A stretch of DNA of 64,000 nucleotides from Kosakonia oryzendophytica (GCF_900094925.1 NZ_FMAY01000004.1:1-64000); one strand, 5' to 3'; numbered from the stretch's first letter, positions 1-9,948 are shown. A program made the numbers and translations. The notes: generated from the letters alone by a model not told the origin.

Positions 1-221
1 ATCGAGATTTTCGGCGGGACTATTACGACCAGATGTACATGATCTGGCTGAACATTTAGCTCCAGAACCTCACAATCCTTTATTCCGCAGAGAATGTAGA
101 TTGTCCTGTAAAGTTCCTTGCCCAACTTATCTTTCAGGATCCTGAAACGGTACTTAGGCGTCCAGACTATGTGGTATTTACAACGCCAATATACATGTGA
201 TGAACTCCTGTAAAGCCCCAT
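1..221 (-). CDS. tnpA: IS200-family Y1 transposase TnpA (partial, C-terminus outside window)
   Basis: This is a small HUH (Y1) single-strand transposase for peel-and-paste transposition. About 73 codons are visible. The N-terminal block CKYHIVWTPKYRF and the histidine-hydrophobe-histidine metal-binding motif in QPDHVHLVV are typical of the IS200 TnpA group. The catalytic tyrosine lies further downstream and is outside the window. The ATG at 221 is preceded by AAAGGAG at a suitable distance. No stop or frameshift interrupts the visible frame, so the gene may be intact. IS200 transposases are normally about 150 residues, so roughly half is seen. Confidence 0.85.
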   Translation of the reverse strand, partial: MGLYRSSSHVYWRCKYHIVWTPKYRFRILKDKLGKELYRTIYILCGIKDCEVLELNVQPDHVHLVVIVPPKIS

Positions 222-308
222 GTCGGTTTGTCTCCTTTTACTTGTGGTGAGTAAGCAGAGATATTCCGGCATGGGCATTCTTCAGGCTATAGCCTTACAG
301 GATCAATC

Positions 309-329
309 ACCACCTCCCCAGGAGGTGGT
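309..329. repeat. Subterminal hairpin of the IS200-type element
   Basis: A perfect inverted repeat, ACCACCTCC (309-317) and GGAGGTGGT (321-329), with a CCA loop. In IS200/IS605 elements a hairpin near each end is the TnpA binding structure, so this is probably the left-end structure. Confidence 0.7.
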
Positions 330-344
330 TTAGGGGTGACAACA

Positions 345-368
345 AAAAAGCACCCTGACGGTGCTTTT
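345..368 (-). terminator. Rho-independent terminator of ihfB
   Basis: The stem AAAAGCACC (346-354) pairs with GGTGCTTTT (360-368) around a 5-nt loop. On the minus strand it is followed by a run of T. It lies about 30 bp beyond the ihfB stop. Confidence 0.85.
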
Positions 369-400
369 CTGCAGTTTAAGCTTCAGCGCTTCGCTAAAAC

Positions 401-685
401 TTATTCATAAATATTGGCGCGGTCGCGTAATTCTTTACCCGGTTTAAAGTGGGGAACATATTTTCCTTCCAGATCCACTTTGTCGCCTGTTTTGGGGTTA
501 CGCCCGGTGCGAGGTGCACGATAGTGCAGAGAAAAACTGCCGAAACCGCGGATCTCAATGCGCTCACCCTGGGCAAGAGTAGAGGCCATATGCTCCAGCA
601 TCTCTTTTACGGCATCTTCCACGGCTTTTGCCGGAATATGCGATTGCTGGCTTGCAAGTCTTTCGATCAATTCTGACTTGGTCAT
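401..685 (-). CDS. ihfB: Integration host factor subunit beta
   Basis: IHF-beta forms a heterodimer with IHF-alpha that bends DNA by about 160-180 degrees at specific sites and helps replication, recombination and transcription. The 94-residue product has the full family length and is nearly identical to the E. coli protein. The beta-arm sequence RNPKTGD, with the intercalating proline at residue 64, is present. I chose the ATG at 685 ([10 protein letters not shown]) because AGGAGG lies just upstream; an in-frame ATG seven codons earlier would place that ribosome site inside the gene. It follows rpsA in the same direction, as in other enterics. One probable IHF target, in the focA control region, lies in this window. 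Confidence 0.97.
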   Translation of the reverse strand: MTKSELIERLASQQSHIPAKAVEDAVKEMLEHMASTLAQGERIEIRGFGSFSLHYRAPRTGRNPKTGDKVDLEGKYVPHFKPGKELRDRANIYE

Positions 686-733
686 GATTCCTCCGGTTTC
701 CTTCAAGGCAAAAATTCGCTTAATAGCTTTAAC

Positions 734-755
734 AAGGGCGGCCGTAGCCGCCCTT
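734..755 (-). terminator. Probable terminator between rpsA and ihfB
   Basis: The stem AAGGGCGGC (734-742) pairs with GCCGCCCTT (747-755) around a 4-nt loop. The T-tract that follows on the minus strand is weak, so it may terminate only partly and allow some readthrough from rpsA into ihfB. Confidence 0.6.
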
Positions 756-860
756 TGTCATTGATTACAGGACGAATCCTGCAATCTGTCAAGTAACTCA
801 TCACCCTGCGAACCGCAGTGCGTTAACTTCGTCACTACAGTCCGCAAAGTAGGGAGTAAC

Positions 861-2534
861 TTACTCGCCTTTCGCTGCTTTGAAAGCTTCAGCCATAGCG
901 TTAGAGAAGTTGCCTTCTTCCTGTTTGTTGTTAACAGAAGCGATTGCATCTTTCTCGTCAGCTTCGTCTTTCGCACGAACAGACAGGCTAACTACGCGGT
1001 TCTTACGGTCAACGCCAGTGAATTTAGCTTCAACATCATCGCCAACATTCAGAACCAGAGTTGCGTCTTCAACGCGGTCACGGGAAGCTTCAGAAGCGCG
1101 CAGGTAACCTTCAACGCCGTCAGCCAGTTCTACGGTTGCGCCTTTAGCATCAACTGCAGTGACTTTACCGTTTACGATTGCGCCTTTCTTGTTCAGTGCA
1201 ACGTAGTTGTTGAACGGATCTTCTGCGAGTTGTTTAACGCCCAGAGAGATACGCTCACGCTCTGCGTCAACCTGCAGAACAACGGCTGCGATTTCGTCGC
1301 CTTTTTTGTATTCACGGACTGCTTCTTCGCCTGCAACGTTCCAGGAGATGTCAGACAGGTGAACCAGGCCATCGATACCGCCGTCCAGGCCGATGAAGAT
1401 ACCGAAGTCAGTGATAGACTTGATTTTACCTTCAACGCGGTCGCCCTTGTTGTGGGTTTCAGCGAACTGCTGCCACGGGTTGGATTTGCACTGTTTCAGA
1501 CCCAAGGAGATACGACGACGTTCTTCGTCGATATCCAGAACCATAACTTCCACTACGTCGCCAACGTTAACAACTTTGGACGGGTGGATGTTTTTGTTGG
1601 TCCAATCCATTTCGGAAACGTGGACCAGGCCTTCAACGCCTTCTTCGATTTCAACGAAGCAGCCGTAGTCGGTCAGGTTGGTAACGCGGCCAGTCAGCTT
1701 GGTGCCTTCCGGGTAACGTTTAGCGATAGCCACCCACGGATCTTCGCCCAGCTGTTTCAGGCCCAGAGATACACGAGTACGCTCGCGGTCGAATTTCAGC
1801 ACTTTAACAGTGATTTCGTCGCCAACGTTTACGATTTCGCTCGGATGCTTAACGCGTTTCCATGCCATGTCGGTGATGTGCAGCAGGCCGTCAACGCCGC
1901 CCAGATCAACGAATGCACCGTAGTCAGTGAGGTTCTTAACGATACCTTTAACTTCCATGCCTTCCTGCAGGTTTTCCAGCAGCTGATCGCGTTCTGCGCT
2001 GTTCTCGGATTCGATAACCGCACGACGGGAAACAACAACGTTGTTACGCTTCTGGTCAAGCTTGATTACTTTGAATTCAAGCTCTTTGCCTTCCAGGTGC
2101 AGAGTGTCACGGACCGGACGAACGTCTACCAGAGAACCTGGCAGGAACGCACGAATACCGTTCAGCTCAACAGTGAAGCCACCTTTAACTTTGCCGTTGA
2201 TAACACCGGTAACAGTTTCAGCGTCTTCGTAAGCTTTTTCCAGCGTGATCCAAGCTTCGTGACGTTTAGCTTTTTCACGGGACAGCAGGGTTTCACCGAA
2301 GCCGTCTTCTACTGCATCCAGAGCAACGTCAACTTCGTCACCAACCTGGATTTCCAGCTCGCCCTGGGCGTTTTTGAACTGCTCAGCCGGAATGGCGGAC
2401 TCAGATTTCAGACCGGCGTCAACCAGTACTACATCTTTGTCGATAGCAACAACAACACCGCGAACAATGGAACCCGGGCGGGTTTCGATTTCTTTTAAGG
2501 ATTCTTCAAACAGTTGAGCAAAAGATTCAGTCAT
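861..2534 (-). CDS. rpsA: 30S ribosomal protein S1
   Basis: S1 is the large RNA-binding ribosomal protein that brings structured or weakly initiated mRNAs to the 30S subunit. The 557-residue product has six S1/OB-fold repeats, visible as recurring blocks of the type G.V..ltdyGaFV.l.gv.GLlH.sem. The two N-terminal repeats are more diverged and bind the ribosome; the rest bind RNA. The start at 2534 (MTESFAQL) has only a poor Shine-Dalgarno-like GAAG in front. That fits the known rpsA behaviour, in which the leader is translated without a strong ribosome site and is autogenously repressed by free S1. It lies downstream of cmk and upstream of ihfB. Confidence 0.98.
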   Translation of the reverse strand: MTESFAQLFEESLKEIETRPGSIVRGVVVAIDKDVVLVDAGLKSESAIPAEQFKNAQGELEIQVGDEVDVALDAVEDGFGETLLSREKAKRHEAWITLEKAYEDAETVTGVINGKVKGGFTVELNGIRAFLPGSLVDVRPVRDTLHLEGKELEFKVIKLDQKRNNVVVSRRAVIESENSAERDQLLENLQEGMEVKGIVKNLTDYGAFVDLGGVDGLLHITDMAWKRVKHPSEIVNVGDEITVKVLKFDRERTRVSLGLKQLGEDPWVAIAKRYPEGTKLTGRVTNLTDYGCFVEIEEGVEGLVHVSEMDWTNKNIHPSKVVNVGDVVEVMVLDIDEERRRISLGLKQCKSNPWQQFAETHNKGDRVEGKIKSITDFGIFIGLDGGIDGLVHLSDISWNVAGEEAVREYKKGDEIAAVVLQVDAERERISLGVKQLAEDPFNNYVALNKKGAIVNGKVTAVDAKGATVELADGVEGYLRASEASRDRVEDATLVLNVGDDVEAKFTGVDRKNRVVSLSVRAKDEADEKDAIASVNNKQEEGNFSNAMAEAFKAAKGE

Positions 2535-2647
2535 GTTTAATCTTCAGGTTTCATATTTAACGTCCACCTGGCTCCGTGCCGGATGGGGTTGTTTAACATA
2601 CCCGCTGTCATTCCATTGCAACGGGGGTACTGCAAATTCGGTCGCAA

Positions 2648-3331
2648 TTATGCGAGGGCCAATTTTTGGCGAGCATATTGTAGCGCTTTCTCAATCACTT
2701 GCTCAATACTTAAACGGGTTGAATCCAGTACTAAAGCATCGGCAGCAGGCACTAACGGCGCAACAGGGCGATTACGATCGCGATCGTCACGTTCTTTGAT
2801 CTCGGCCAAAAGGCGTTCAAAGTTAACACTAAAGCCCTTCTCCTGCAACTGCAGCATACGGCGGTGCGCACGTTCTTCAGAGGAGGCGTCAAGGAAAATT
2901 TTCACTGGCGCATCGGGAAAAACAACGGTGCCCATATCACGCCCATCGGCGATAAGACCCGGCGCTTCGCGAAACGCGCGTTGGCGACGCAATAACGCCT
3001 CACGCACGCGCGGGAATGCCGCCACTTGCGATGCCGCATTCGCCACGTCCTGAGTGCGAATTTCACCACTCACATCTTCGCCTTCCAGAATCACTTCCAG
3101 ATTGCCGTTGGTCGAGACAAAACGCACATCAAGATGCGCCGCCAGAGGAACCAGTACCTCTTCAGAGGTCACATCAACATGGTGATGTAGCGCGGCCAAC
3201 GCCAGCACACGATAAATGGCGCCGGAGTCCAACAGATGCCACTGCAACGCTTCCGCCATTGCCTTGCAAAGGGTGCCTTTTCCCGCACCGCTCGGCCCAT
3301 CAATGGTAATTACCGGGGCAATTGCCGTCAT
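2648..3331 (-). CDS. cmk: Cytidylate kinase
   Basis: Cmk phosphorylates CMP and dCMP with ATP, recycling nucleotides from RNA breakdown and feeding dCTP synthesis. The P-loop GPSGAGKGT is at residues 12-20, and the NMP-binding and lid regions (including DGRDMGT) are complete. The length of 227 residues equals that of the E. coli enzyme. The ATG at 3331 was chosen over one two codons upstream because AAGGAG is 6 nt from it and would abut the other. The gene ends about 110 bp before rpsA, with which it is normally cotranscribed. Confidence 0.97.
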   Translation of the reverse strand: MTAIAPVITIDGPSGAGKGTLCKAMAEALQWHLLDSGAIYRVLALAALHHHVDVTSEEVLVPLAAHLDVRFVSTNGNLEVILEGEDVSGEIRTQDVANAASQVAAFPRVREALLRRQRAFREAPGLIADGRDMGTVVFPDAPVKIFLDASSEERAHRRMLQLQEKGFSVNFERLLAEIKERDDRDRNRPVAPLVPAADALVLDSTRLSIEQVIEKALQYARQKLALA

Positions 3332-3502
3332 CTTCATCTCCTTAATCAGGGCATACCGTTACATAAACGCCGCGCATTATACGCGGCAATGCGCACGATC
3401 GTTACTCCCGCGTGCGAATAACCGAATATATGAAGCTGAGTGTAGAAGAATTGTGCAGGAAACGGGCTGATTCGCATCAGCCCGGCACAGACAGGAATGG
3501 GG

Positions 3503-4267
3503 TTACTTTTTATCTGCAGCAATGCGCTCGCGGATATGCTGCGCGCGCTCAGTTGACGGCGGATGGGAATCAAACATCGATTTCTCCGAACCCGCATCCA
3601 ACTTCGCCAGTTTTTCAAAGCTGGTGACTAATCCCTGACGGCTGATATTACGTTTTTTCAGCAAATCGTAAGAGAAATCGTCCGCAGCGGATTCCTGAGT
3701 GCGGGAGAAGGCAGAATTCACCATATTCTCCGCCAGGTCACCAAGCTGAGACTGGGAGAGTTGTGCGCCTGCCGCGCTGCTGGCGGAGATGGCATCACGG
3801 GCAGCCAGTGTCGCATACGCCGTCTGCATTGCTTTGCGGCTATGACCCAGGGCAACGTGCCCCATTTCATGGCCCAGTACAGCTTCGACTTCATTGTCCG
3901 TCATCATATCCATGAGACCGCTGTACACGCGAATGCAACCGTTCGCCATTGCCCACGCGTTAACCTCTTTCGTCATATAAACTTTGTAGGTTACTGGCGT
4001 GCCATCGATATTGTTACCCAGCGCTTTTGCGATTTTGTCGAGGCGCTTCGCATAGGTACTGGATGCCGGGGCCAGATTGTTCTGTTTATCCATCTCCGCG
4101 CAAGACTTCTCTGAGAGCGCCTTCACGTCGGCATCGCTGAGCGTCGCCGCTTTGTATGCTGACATACCGGATTTGGTTAACGCTTCTGCGTTAATGCCAC
4201 CCATGTTTTTACAACCAGAGACCAGAGTTGCCGCCACCAGGCAGCTAAAAATCATTGTTTTTTTCAT
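3503..4267 (-). CDS. ycaL: M48-family metalloprotease lipoprotein YcaL
   Basis: This is a predicted periplasm-facing zinc protease anchored by lipid, related to LoiP and BepA, which take part in outer-membrane protein quality control. The N-terminus is a lipoprotein signal ending in LVSGC with Cys19. The zinc motif HEMGH begins at residue 133, and a downstream ESAAD supplies the third ligand. The ATG at 4267 gives 254 residues, the same as E. coli YcaL; an upstream in-frame ATG would put extra residues before the signal peptide. It lies between cmk and aroA in the same orientation. The substrate is unknown. Confidence 0.93.
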   Translation of the reverse strand: MKKTMIFSCLVAATLVSGCKNMGGINAEALTKSGMSAYKAATLSDADVKALSEKSCAEMDKQNNLAPASSTYAKRLDKIAKALGNNIDGTPVTYKVYMTKEVNAWAMANGCIRVYSGLMDMMTDNEVEAVLGHEMGHVALGHSRKAMQTAYATLAARDAISASSAAGAQLSQSQLGDLAENMVNSAFSRTQESAADDFSYDLLKKRNISRQGLVTSFEKLAKLDAGSEKSMFDSHPPSTERAQHIRERIAADKK

Positions 4268-4368
4268 AGACAGTCCATGTTTATCTAATTGAATCATCGG
4301 GAATAGTCCCGGGCAGATAGTAACATGGCGAAGAAGGTTGTCGACACTCTCAACAATAGCGGGTAAAT

Positions 4369-4395
4369 CCGCCCTGCGATGCCTGCGCAGGGCGG
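4369..4395 (-). terminator. Hairpin downstream of aroA
   Basis: A perfect 10-bp stem, CCGCCCTGCG (4369-4378) with CGCAGGGCGG (4386-4395), and a 7-nt loop. It lies 10 bp after the aroA stop. There is no clean T-run on the minus strand, so it may protect the 3' end as much as terminate. Confidence 0.55.
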
Positions 4396-4405
4396 GTAAA
4401 TGTTA

Positions 4406-5689
4406 TCAGGCGAGGGTACTAATACGGGCTAACTGTTCGAAGTAGTCCGGGAAGGTTTTGGCTGTGCATTTCGGGTCGAGGATGGTCACGGGCGTATCCG
4501 ACAGCGCCACCAGCGAGAAGCACATCGCCATACGGTGGTCGTTATAGGTGCCAATTTCCGCAAACTGCAATTTTGCTGGCGGCGTAACGCGAATATAGTC
4601 TTCGCCCTCTTCGACTTCGGCACCCACTTTACGCAGCTCTGTTGTCATCGCAAACAAACGGTCTGTCTCTTTCACACGCCAGTTATAGATGTTGCGCAGC
4701 GTCGTCGTCCCGTTAGCAAACAGCGCCGTCGTGGCAATGGTCATTGCCGCATCCGGAATATGGTTCATATCCATGTCGATAGCGTTCAGCTCACCATGCG
4801 TACAGGCAATGTAATCATCACCCCAGACAATCGTCGCGCCCATTTTTTCCAGCACATCGGCAAAGCGGATATCCCCCTGCACACTGTTGCGGCCAATGCC
4901 GGTCACTTTCACTGTGCCGCCTTTTATTGCCGCGGCGGCAAGGAAATAAGAGGCAGATGAGGCATCCCCTTCCACCAGATAGTGACCTGGTGACTGATAG
5001 TGTTGCCCACCACGCACCACAAAACGCTGGTACTGCTGGTTTTCAACGTTAACACCGAAGGTCTTCATCAGGTGCAATGTGATGTCGATATAGGGTTTGG
5101 AAACCAGTTCGCCTTTGATGGTGATGATCGTATCTTGCGGGGCCAGCGGCGCAGTCATCAACAGCGCGGTTAAAAACTGGCTGGAAACACTGCCATCAAC
5201 ACTCACATCGCCGCCGGTAAAACCACCACGCAGGCGCAGTGGAGGATAATTTTCCTGCTCAAGGTAATCAATCTGCGCGCCGCCCTGACGTAACGCATCA
5301 ACCAGATGGCCGATTGGCCGTTCTTTCATGCGCGGTTCGCCAGTCAGCACCAACTCATTGGTACCCAGGCACAGTGCCGCCGCCAGTGGGCGCATGGCAG
5401 TACCGGCGTTGCCAAGGAACAACTCCAGTTTTTCTGCGGAATGCAGGGGGCCACCGACACCGGTCACTTCGCAACGGGTGCGATCGGCAGATAAAGTGTA
5501 ATGAACTCCCAGCGCGCTGAGGGCATTCAGCATATGGCGCACATCGTCACTGTCCAGCAGGTTCGTCAGAACGGTCGTGCCATGAGCGAATGCAGCAAGC
5601 AACAAAGCGCGGTTTGAGACACTCTTTGAACCAGGCAGATTAATGGTGCCATCTACCCGCGCGATGGGTTGTAACGTCAGGGATTCCAT
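4406..5689 (-). CDS. aroA: 3-phosphoshikimate 1-carboxyvinyltransferase (EPSP synthase)
   Basis: AroA condenses shikimate-3-phosphate with phosphoenolpyruvate, the sixth step of the common aromatic pathway. The 427-residue protein shows the two family signatures: [15 protein letters not shown] near residue 90 (class I enzyme type, with Gly and Pro at the usual places) and the C-terminal block around KETDRL and YNDHRMAM. It follows serC on the same strand. The two genes form a mixed-function operon in enterics, since SerC also serves pyridoxine and aroA feeds enterobactin and aromatics. A hairpin in the spacer probably lowers aroA expression relative to serC. Confidence 0.98.
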   Translation of the reverse strand: MESLTLQPIARVDGTINLPGSKSVSNRALLLAAFAHGTTVLTNLLDSDDVRHMLNALSALGVHYTLSADRTRCEVTGVGGPLHSAEKLELFLGNAGTAMRPLAAALCLGTNELVLTGEPRMKERPIGHLVDALRQGGAQIDYLEQENYPPLRLRGGFTGGDVSVDGSVSSQFLTALLMTAPLAPQDTIITIKGELVSKPYIDITLHLMKTFGVNVENQQYQRFVVRGGQHYQSPGHYLVEGDASSASYFLAAAAIKGGTVKVTGIGRNSVQGDIRFADVLEKMGATIVWGDDYIACTHGELNAIDMDMNHIPDAAMTIATTALFANGTTTLRNIYNWRVKETDRLFAMTTELRKVGAEVEEGEDYIRVTPPAKLQFAEIGTYNDHRMAMCFSLVALSDTPVTILDPKCTAKTFPDYFEQLARISTLA

Positions 5690-5714
5690 GAAACTTCACT
5701 CTCAACAAACAGAA

Positions 5715-5743
5715 TAAAACCCCCGCAGTCCAACTACGGGGGT
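5715..5743 (-). terminator. Intercistronic attenuator between serC and aroA
   Basis: The stem ACCCCCG (5719-5725) pairs with CGGGGGT (5737-5743). On the minus strand it is followed by GTTTTATT, a moderate T-tract. It lies inside the serC-aroA operon, so partial termination is the likely role. Confidence 0.7.
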
Positions 5744-5763
5744 GCGTTAAAACAGGTCGATGA

Positions 5764-6849
5764 TTAACCGTGGCGACGTTCGAAATCGACCATAAAATCA
5801 GTCAGCGCCTGTACACCCGCCAGAGGCATCGCGTTATAAATAGAGGCACGCATGCCTCCCACAACGCGGTGGCCTTTCAACGCATGCAAACCTGCGGCGA
5901 ATGACTCTTCAAGGAAGACCTTATCCAGCGCACTGTCTGCCAACTGGAAAGGCACATTCATGCGGGAACGGTTCGCTTTTGCGACATCGTTACGGTAGAA
6001 ACCGCTGTTATCAATCACGCCATAAAGCAACTCGGCTTTTTGCTGATTGAGTTTATCCATTGCAGCCACGCCACCTTGCTTTTTCAGCCACTTAAACACC
6101 AGACCTGAAAGATACCAGGCAAAAGTCGGCGGTGTGTTAAACATGGAGTCGTTTTCGTTCAGCACGCTGTAATCAAGAATGGATGGGCAGGACGCGTGCG
6201 CTTTACCCAGCAGATCTTCACGTACAATCACCAGCGTCAACCCCGCCGGGCCGATGTTTTTCTGCGCACCCGCGTAGATCACACCGAAACGGCTAACATC
6301 AATCTGGCGCGACAGAATCGTTGAGGAGAAATCCGCAGCGACAACAACGTCGCCAAAATCCGGCGTTTCGTCGATGGCAATACCGTCAATCGTTTCGTTC
6401 GGGCAGTAATGCAGATAAGCAGCATTATCGCTCAGTTGCCAGTCACGCATCGGTTTTACCGCACGTAAACCATCAACAGTGATTTTGGCGTCGATAACGT
6501 TAGGTACGCAGTATTTTTTCGCTTCTTTTACTGCGCTCGCCGCCCAGTAGCCAGCATCCACATAATCCGCTGTGGTTTTCTCACCCAGCAGGTTCAGAGG
6601 GACGCCTGCAAACTGACCGCGACCACCGCCATGACAGAACAGAACCTTATAGTTGGAGGGAATATTCAGCAGGTCGCGAAAATCCTTTTCTGCTTCTTCC
6701 GCCACATGGATAAACTCTTTACCACGATGGCTAATTTCCATCACCGATGTACCAAGCCCTTGCCAGTCGCACAGTTCTTGTTGCGCCTGTTTGAGCACAT
6801 CCGCCGGTAACATTGCCGGACCAGAACTAAAATTGAAGACCTGAGTCAT
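5764..6849 (-). CDS. serC: Phosphoserine/phosphohydroxythreonine aminotransferase
   Basis: SerC is a PLP-dependent aminotransferase that makes 3-phosphoserine in serine synthesis and 4-phosphohydroxy-threonine for pyridoxal phosphate synthesis. The 361-residue protein is one residue shorter than the E. coli enzyme. The PLP lysine is Lys197 in [10 protein letters not shown], and FSSGPAMLP starts the protein as usual. It is the first gene of the serC-aroA operon. The roughly 160-bp region upstream, before ycaP, must hold its promoter; I could not assign boxes there with confidence. Confidence 0.97.
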   Translation of the reverse strand: MTQVFNFSSGPAMLPADVLKQAQQELCDWQGLGTSVMEISHRGKEFIHVAEEAEKDFRDLLNIPSNYKVLFCHGGGRGQFAGVPLNLLGEKTTADYVDAGYWAASAVKEAKKYCVPNVIDAKITVDGLRAVKPMRDWQLSDNAAYLHYCPNETIDGIAIDETPDFGDVVVAADFSSTILSRQIDVSRFGVIYAGAQKNIGPAGLTLVIVREDLLGKAHASCPSILDYSVLNENDSMFNTPPTFAWYLSGLVFKWLKKQGGVAAMDKLNQQKAELLYGVIDNSGFYRNDVAKANRSRMNVPFQLADSALDKVFLEESFAAGLHALKGHRVVGGMRASIYNAMPLAGVQALTDFMVDFERRHG

Positions 6850-7011
6850 TTCCCCTCACCACGCTATAAAGCAATAAGTTATTCCTGTGACATCGGTTTT
6901 ATCATTCAGCGCCACGCGCCGCAACGGGTAATAGGCGCGGGGGGGAAGTTGTGCGCCAAATCACATAGCAGATTGTTTTGCATTGCTTACGGAGACCCGA
7001 TAAAAACCCTG

Positions 7012-7704
7012 TTATGTGACCCGAATTGCCCGACTGGCCTTTGACCATTCCGGATTTGCGCAGCGCGGGCAGATTTTCTCTTCACCCGCCCGAAGCGGAA
7101 CAATTTTGCTGCAACGCACGCAAACATAGTCTCCCTCTTCAGGGGCCTTTTTAAAGCGTTCACTACAGCCTTCCGGCAGAATGCACAAGCCGGGTTTGAC
7201 CTCGTCATCGGTAAAGTAGTACACGCTAAGTTGCCCATTCGTTTCCATAATCGCCAGGCGGACCTGTCCTAACTGGTCAACACCGTTGGTGCGTAATTCC
7301 ATAAAGAATTCAAATTCAGTCAGATTCTCCTCGTGTAATTTCTCCCACGCCAGCTCGCCATCTTTGACAATCACCACCGGTTTGCCTTCCAGCAAATCTT
7401 CCAGTTTTTCACTGTGCGACATCACCCACATGACCAGTCGGTAAAGCATACCCAGTGTAATAAACACCACGAGTACGGGCAGCATAGGGACATCATCGTA
7501 GAAGGCCACATCGCCCGCAGCCGATCCCAGCGTCAGAATAATGAGGACTTCAAATAACGACATCTGCCGTACGCCGCGCCGGCCGGTGATTTTGAGAAAT
7601 AAGAAGACTAAAACAAAGGTATAGAGGCTACGCAGCGCGACTTCCCACAGAAAATCAAGGGGTACCTTGTCGAGGGCCATCCGGTGCAGGTCAAACGCTT
7701 TCAT
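7012..7704 (-). CDS. ycaP: DUF421/YetF-family inner-membrane protein YcaP
   Basis: A membrane protein of unknown biochemical role. Three hydrophobic segments occupy roughly residues 20-100, followed by a soluble DUF421 domain (EGKPVVIVKDG). The C-terminus has two CxxC pairs (CVRC and CPRC) that look like a small zinc ribbon. The length of 230 residues equals that of E. coli YcaP. It is divergent from ycaO, with about 138 bp between the two chosen starts. Confidence 0.93.
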   Translation of the reverse strand: MKAFDLHRMALDKVPLDFLWEVALRSLYTFVLVFLFLKITGRRGVRQMSLFEVLIILTLGSAAGDVAFYDDVPMLPVLVVFITLGMLYRLVMWVMSHSEKLEDLLEGKPVVIVKDGELAWEKLHEENLTEFEFFMELRTNGVDQLGQVRLAIMETNGQLSVYYFTDDEVKPGLCILPEGCSERFKKAPEEGDYVCVRCSKIVPLRAGEEKICPRCANPEWSKASRAIRVT

Positions 7705-7842
7705 TTTTTTATGCCTGAACAGTCAATTACTTTTCATAAGCATAGTCAGAAGTTTTATTTTCGCCGGACTAATGGGGAAGATAGCGCCAGTCATGTAAAA
7801 CCCGTATCATTGCGCGCTTTACGTACGAAAAAAGTGACCGTC

Positions 7843-9603
7843 ATGACTCAAACATTTATTCCCGGCAAAGATGCCGCGCTGGAAGACTCCATCGCTCGCT
7901 TTCAGCAAAAGCTCACCGATCTCGGTTTTAACATTGAAGAGGCCTCCTGGCTGAACCCGGTACCCAACGTCTGGTCTGTGCATATTCGCGATAAAGAGTG
8001 TGCGCTGTGTTTCACCAACGGCAAAGGTGCCACCAAAAAAGCAGCACTGGCCTCTGCACTGGGTGAGTACTTCGAACGTCTGTCCACAAACTACTTTTTT
8101 GCAGACTTCTGGCTGGGCGACGCTATCGCGCAGGGGCCGTTCGTTCATTACCCTAATGAAAAATGGTTCCCACTGTCGGAAGATGACAGCCTGCCGGAAG
8201 GTATTCTCGATGCACGCCTGCGCGCCTACTACGATCCGGAAAACGCACTGACCGCAGGCATGCTGGTTGATTTGCAATCCGGTAACGACGAGCGCGGTAT
8301 CTGTGCCCTACCGTTTACCCGCCAGTCTGATGAGCAAACGGTCTATATTCCGATGAATATCGTTGGCAACCTGTATGTGTCTAACGGTATGTCAGCCGGC
8401 AACACGCGTAATGAAGCCCGTGTTCAGGGACTGTCGGAAGTGTTTGAGCGTCATATTAAAAACCGCATTATTGCCGAGAGCATTAGCCTGCCGGAGATTC
8501 CGCAAGAGGTACTGGCACGTTACCCGGGCGTTGTTGAGGCTATTGCAAAACTGGAAGCAGAAGGTTTCCCGATTTTCGCTTATGACGGCTCGCTCGGCGG
8601 TAAATACCCGGTTATCTGCGTGGTACTGTTTAACCCGGCCAACGGTACCTGCTTTGCCTCTTTTGGCGCGCATCCTGATTTCGGCGTCGCGCTGGAACGT
8701 ACCGTTACCGAGCTTCTGCAAGGCCGAGGTCTGAAAGATCTCGATGTGTTCACCCCACCGACCTTTGATGATGAAGAAGTGGCTGAGCACGCCAACCTCG
8801 AAACCCACTTTATTGACTCCAGTGGTCTCATCTCATGGGATCTGTTTAAACAGGATGCGGATTATCCGTTTGTTGACTGGAGCTTCGCCGGCACCACTGA
8901 AGAAGAGTTCGCCACCCTGATGGCCATCTTCAAGGCGGAAGATAAAGAAGTTTATATTGCTGACTACGAACATCTGGGTGTTTATGCCTGCCGTATCCTG
9001 GTGCCAGGCATGTCGGATATTTACCCGGCGGAAGATCTGTGGCTGGCCAACAACACCATGGGTAGCCATCTGCGCGAAACGATTCTCTCCCTGCCCGGCA
9101 GTGAGTGGGATAAAGAGGATTACCTCAACCTTATCGCGCAACTGGATGATGAAGGTCATGACGACTTTACCCGCGTGCGTGAACTACTGGGTCTGGCTAC
9201 CGGGAAAGATAATGGCTGGTACACCCTGCGTATTGGCGAGCTGAAAGCAATGCTGGCGCTGGCGGGCGGCGACCTGGATCAGGCGCTGACCTGGACCGAG
9301 TGGACGATGGAATTTAACGCCTCCATCTTCAGTGCTGAGCGGGCAAACTATTACCGTTGCCTGCAAACCTTGTTATTGCTGGCTCAGGAAGAGGAGCGCC
9401 AACCGCTACAATACCTGAATGCGTTTGTGCGCATGTACGGTGCGCAAGCTGTCGAAGCCGCCAGTGCGGCGCTGAGCGGTGAAGCACCATTTTACGACCT
9501 GCAGCCGGCTGACGGTACGCTGAAAGCTTTCCCGGCACATCAGTCTTTGTTAGCAGCTTACGAAAAATTACAACGCGCGAAAACGGCGTTCTGGTCGAAA
9601 TAA
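7843..9603 (+). CDS. ycaO: YcaO: ATP-dependent factor for ribosomal protein S12 beta-methylthiolation
   Basis: This is the founding member of the YcaO superfamily, whose ATP-using domain activates amide backbones. In E. coli it lacks an azoline peptide partner and is linked to RimO-dependent methylthiolation of S12. The YcaO domain covers about residues 50-390, with ATP/Mg motifs such as SALGEYFERLS and RNEARVQGLSEVFERHI. A helical C-terminal part follows. The C-terminus lacks the PxPxP tail of azoline-forming relatives. The ATG at 7843 gives 586 residues, the E. coli length; the frame is open upstream but that part overlaps the ycaP promoter region. No precursor peptide gene is next to it. 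Confidence 0.95.
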   Translation: MTQTFIPGKDAALEDSIARFQQKLTDLGFNIEEASWLNPVPNVWSVHIRDKECALCFTNGKGATKKAALASALGEYFERLSTNYFFADFWLGDAIAQGPFVHYPNEKWFPLSEDDSLPEGILDARLRAYYDPENALTAGMLVDLQSGNDERGICALPFTRQSDEQTVYIPMNIVGNLYVSNGMSAGNTRNEARVQGLSEVFERHIKNRIIAESISLPEIPQEVLARYPGVVEAIAKLEAEGFPIFAYDGSLGGKYPVICVVLFNPANGTCFASFGAHPDFGVALERTVTELLQGRGLKDLDVFTPPTFDDEEVAEHANLETHFIDSSGLISWDLFKQDADYPFVDWSFAGTTEEEFATLMAIFKAEDKEVYIADYEHLGVYACRILVPGMSDIYPAEDLWLANNTMGSHLRETILSLPGSEWDKEDYLNLIAQLDDEGHDDFTRVRELLGLATGKDNGWYTLRIGELKAMLALAGGDLDQALTWTEWTMEFNASIFSAERANYYRCLQTLLLLAQEEERQPLQYLNAFVRMYGAQAVEAASAALSGEAPFYDLQPADGTLKAFPAHQSLLAAYEKLQRAKTAFWSK

Positions 9604-9654
9604 CGACAAGTAGTGCGACAATCTGTAGGCTTAATGACGGGTCTACGCTATATT

Positions 9655-9683
9655 ACGGGGCAATTTCATTGCCCCGTTTTATT
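9655..9683 (+). terminator. Terminator of ycaO
   Basis: The stem ACGGGGCAA (9655-9663) pairs with TTGCCCCGT (9669-9677) around a 5-nt loop, followed by TTTATTT. A strong Rho-independent terminator. Confidence 0.9.
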
Positions 9684-9867
9684 TATTTTTTGGCAATGAC
9701 GGCCAGTTGTAATATTTAGGTTAAATATGGGTAAATATTAATATCCTCCCAATCTAATATTGTTACTTCTTATGGCAATTACTCCATTTTAATTAACTGT
9801 TTTTTGGGAGGCGTCATAAAAAAATTCAACTCTTTTTGCAACTTTTAAACTTTATTTTTATTTTGAT

Positions 9868-9880
9868 AATCAACAAGTTA
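9868..9880 (+). promoter_or_regulatory. IHF binding site, consensus match
   Basis: AATCAACAAGTTA fits the IHF consensus WATCAANNNNTTR at every defined position and lies in an AT-rich tract upstream of focA. IHF is known to act at the pfl promoter in E. coli. Confidence 0.65.
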
Positions 9881-9934
9881 CTCCGCATTCGTAGAAAAAC
9901 CACGCGCTTTGCGGTCCTATAAGCCAGGCGAGAT

Positions 9935-9948
9935 ATGATCCATATCAA
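9935..9948 (+). promoter_or_regulatory. FNR box upstream of focA
   Basis: ATGATCCATATCAA differs from TTGATNNNNATCAA only at the first base. If it acts at -41.5, transcription would begin near 9983, using TAGTAT (9971-9976) as the -10 hexamer. Confidence 0.75.

Larger units (their letters stand above)
1..338 (-). mobile_element. IS200-type insertion sequence, partial (5' end and transposase start)
   Basis: The window begins inside an IS200/IS605-family element. Reading the minus strand, a transposase frame starts at 221 and runs off the left edge. Upstream of it lie a 12-bp palindrome (284-295) and, close to the end of the element, a perfect 9-bp stem with a 3-nt loop (309-329), ACCACCTCC/GGAGGTGGT. 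Subterminal hairpins of this kind are what the single-strand Y1 transposase recognises in this family. The exact boundary cannot be fixed because these elements make no target duplication and have no terminal inverted repeats; 338 is approximate. The element sits just downstream of the ihfB terminator. In K-12 the next gene would be ycaI. Confidence 0.8.

Noticed and set aside
1230-2498. Long open frame of 422 codons on the plus strand opposite rpsA
   Set aside because: It is an antisense shadow of rpsA, produced by codon bias of a highly expressed gene; it has no ribosome site and no recognisable domain.
4369-4415. REP/BIME element downstream of aroA
   Set aside because: The hairpin and the nearby TTATCAGG resemble REP sequence only in part; the REP consensus core is missing.
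7684-7842. Longer ycaO reading frame starting near 7684
   Set aside because: The extra 53 codons overlap the 5' end of ycaP and the divergent promoter region and are not part of the conserved protein.
9864-9874. TTGATAATCAA as a second FNR box upstream of focA
   Set aside because: The half-sites lack the required 4-bp spacer. The same bases fit an IHF consensus better.
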